Source: Pseudomonadota bacterium (GTDB lineage Bacteria; Pseudomonadota; Alphaproteobacteria; Rhizobiales; Segnochrobactraceae). Taken from it: 5,958 nt of DNA. The DNA lies in assembly GCA_023442215.1 (NCBI GenBank), contig JAEZMP010000515.1, forward strand, positions 1 to 5,958, given 5' to 3'. Below, in pieces: positions 5,252 through 5,958 of the stretch. Position numbers and translations under genes: made by a program. Within the stretch, counting starts at the first letter, position 1. Each line of letters opens with the position of its first letter. A model generated the notes under the pieces. The model worked only from the letters and a program-made list of their open reading frames with translations, was not told the origin of the DNA and did no database searches.

Positions 5252-5958
5252 TCAGTCCGCCAGGGGCATCTTCGGCACCATCGAGCGGCGCCCACCAGAT
5301 GTGGGAACCGCAGGCTCCAGCACCTCGGCCCGAGACGGCGGGCGACGGCGACGCTTCTCGCCATCGGCCTTTGCCTTGGGCGGGGCCGTCCGGGACGGGT
5401 CCGCCACGATATCGAGCTTCAGACCGGGCTTGCCATCGGCCTTGGTCTCAACACCGATCTTCACCGTCCCGCCTTTCGACAAGGCCCCGAACAGCACCTC
5501 TTCAGCCAGCGGCTTCTTGATGGGCTCCTGGATCACGCGGCCGAGCGGTCGCGCGCCCATGTGCTGGTCGTACCCGTGCTCGGCGAGCCAGCCGACGGCC
5601 GCCTCGTCGAGCTCGAAGGTCACGCCACGGTCCGAGAGCTGGGCCTCGAGCTGCAGCACGAACTTGCTGACGACCTGATGCACCACCTCGGTCGGCAGCG
5701 CGCCGAACGGGATGATCGCATCGAGACGGTTGCGGAACTCCGGCGTGAACAGCCGGTTGATCGCCTCCGTGTCCTCGCCCTGGCGCTTCACGCGGTTGAA
5801 GCCGATCGGCTCCTTCGCAAGGTCGGCCGCGCCCGCATTGGTCGTCATGATCAGGATGACGTTGCGGAAATCGACCTGCTTGCCGTTGTGGTCGGTCAGC
5901 TTGCCGTGATCCATGACCTGCAACAGGATGTTGAACAGGTCCGGATGGGCCTTCTCGA
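5252..5958 (-). CDS. clpA: ATP-dependent Clp protease ATP-binding subunit ClpA, C-terminal part (start outside window)
   Basis: The visible 234 residues are the end of the second AAA+ domain (D2) of ClpA, the unfoldase that feeds proteins to ClpP; the frame runs off the right edge, so about two thirds of the protein is missing. The window begins just after the Walker B region, with EKAHPDLFNILLQVMD. It then shows sensor-1 MTTNAGA, the arginine-finger segment FTPEFRNRLDAII, the C-terminal small domain (AAVGWLAEHGYDQHMGARPL) and sensor-2 GARPLGRVIQEPIKKPLAE. The strings match ClpA better than ClpB or ClpC. After the D2 fold, a tail of about 45 residues is rich in Pro, Lys and Arg (KADGEKRRRRPP) and ends VPKMPLAD, as in other alphaproteobacterial ClpA proteins. 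A clpS gene, often upstream, would be outside the window. Confidence 0.95.
   Translation of the reverse strand, partial: EKAHPDLFNILLQVMDHGKLTDHNGKQVDFRNVILIMTTNAGAADLAKEPIGFNRVKRQGEDTEAINRLFTPEFRNRLDAIIPFGALPTEVVHQVVSKFVLQLEAQLSDRGVTFELDEAAVGWLAEHGYDQHMGARPLGRVIQEPIKKPLAEEVLFGALSKGGTVKIGVETKADGKPGLKLDIVADPSRTAPPKAKADGEKRRRRPPSRAEVLEPAVPTSGGRRSMVPKMPLAD

Noticed and set aside
1..5958. Search for CRISPR repeats, tRNA/rRNA, transposase genes, insertion-sequence ends or attachment sites
   Set aside because: No regularly spaced repeats, no cloverleaf-like segment, no transposase or integrase motifs and no paired terminal repeats were seen by eye.

Overview
The window looks like ordinary chromosomal DNA from an alphaproteobacterium, most probably of the order Hyphomicrobiales (Rhizobiales). 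The base composition is strongly GC-rich. The divK-type cell-cycle regulator, the DUF3572 protein next to it and a ClpA with a basic/proline-rich tail are all typical of that group. I cannot name a genus.

Layout from left to right. (1) The 3' part of a DUF188/YaiI-family gene on + (2-340). It converges with a small, unnamed C-terminally anchored membrane protein on - (356-526). (2) A two-gene - strand operon for a tripartite-type multidrug exporter: the EmrA/HlyD-like membrane fusion protein (3571 to 2315), then the 14-helix EmrB/QacA-type DHA2 MFS transporter (2247 to 688). No TolC-like outer-membrane partner or regulator gene is present. The operon has an AT-rich candidate promoter/operator region around 3664-3700. 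(3) A + strand rpmG (ribosomal protein L33, 4005-4172) with a candidate promoter and a possibly structured 5' leader, followed by two hairpins. The second hairpin is a strong bidirectional terminator shared with the convergent divK. (4) divK on - (4749 to 4372), divergent from a DUF3572 gene on + (4866-5171). (5) A bidirectional terminator, then the 3' end of clpA on -, cut by the right edge.

Functionally this is a housekeeping neighbourhood (ribosome, cell-cycle signalling, regulated proteolysis) beside an efflux operon. The two emr genes clearly act together, and DivK and ClpAP are both tied to cell-cycle and proteolysis control in alphaproteobacteria. Otherwise the neighbours look like independent units separated by convergent terminators. 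I see no mobile element, CRISPR array, tRNA, rRNA or phage gene, and no convincing undescribed system. The most interesting non-coding signals are the inverted-repeat leader upstream of rpmG and the AT-rich palindromic region upstream of emrA.
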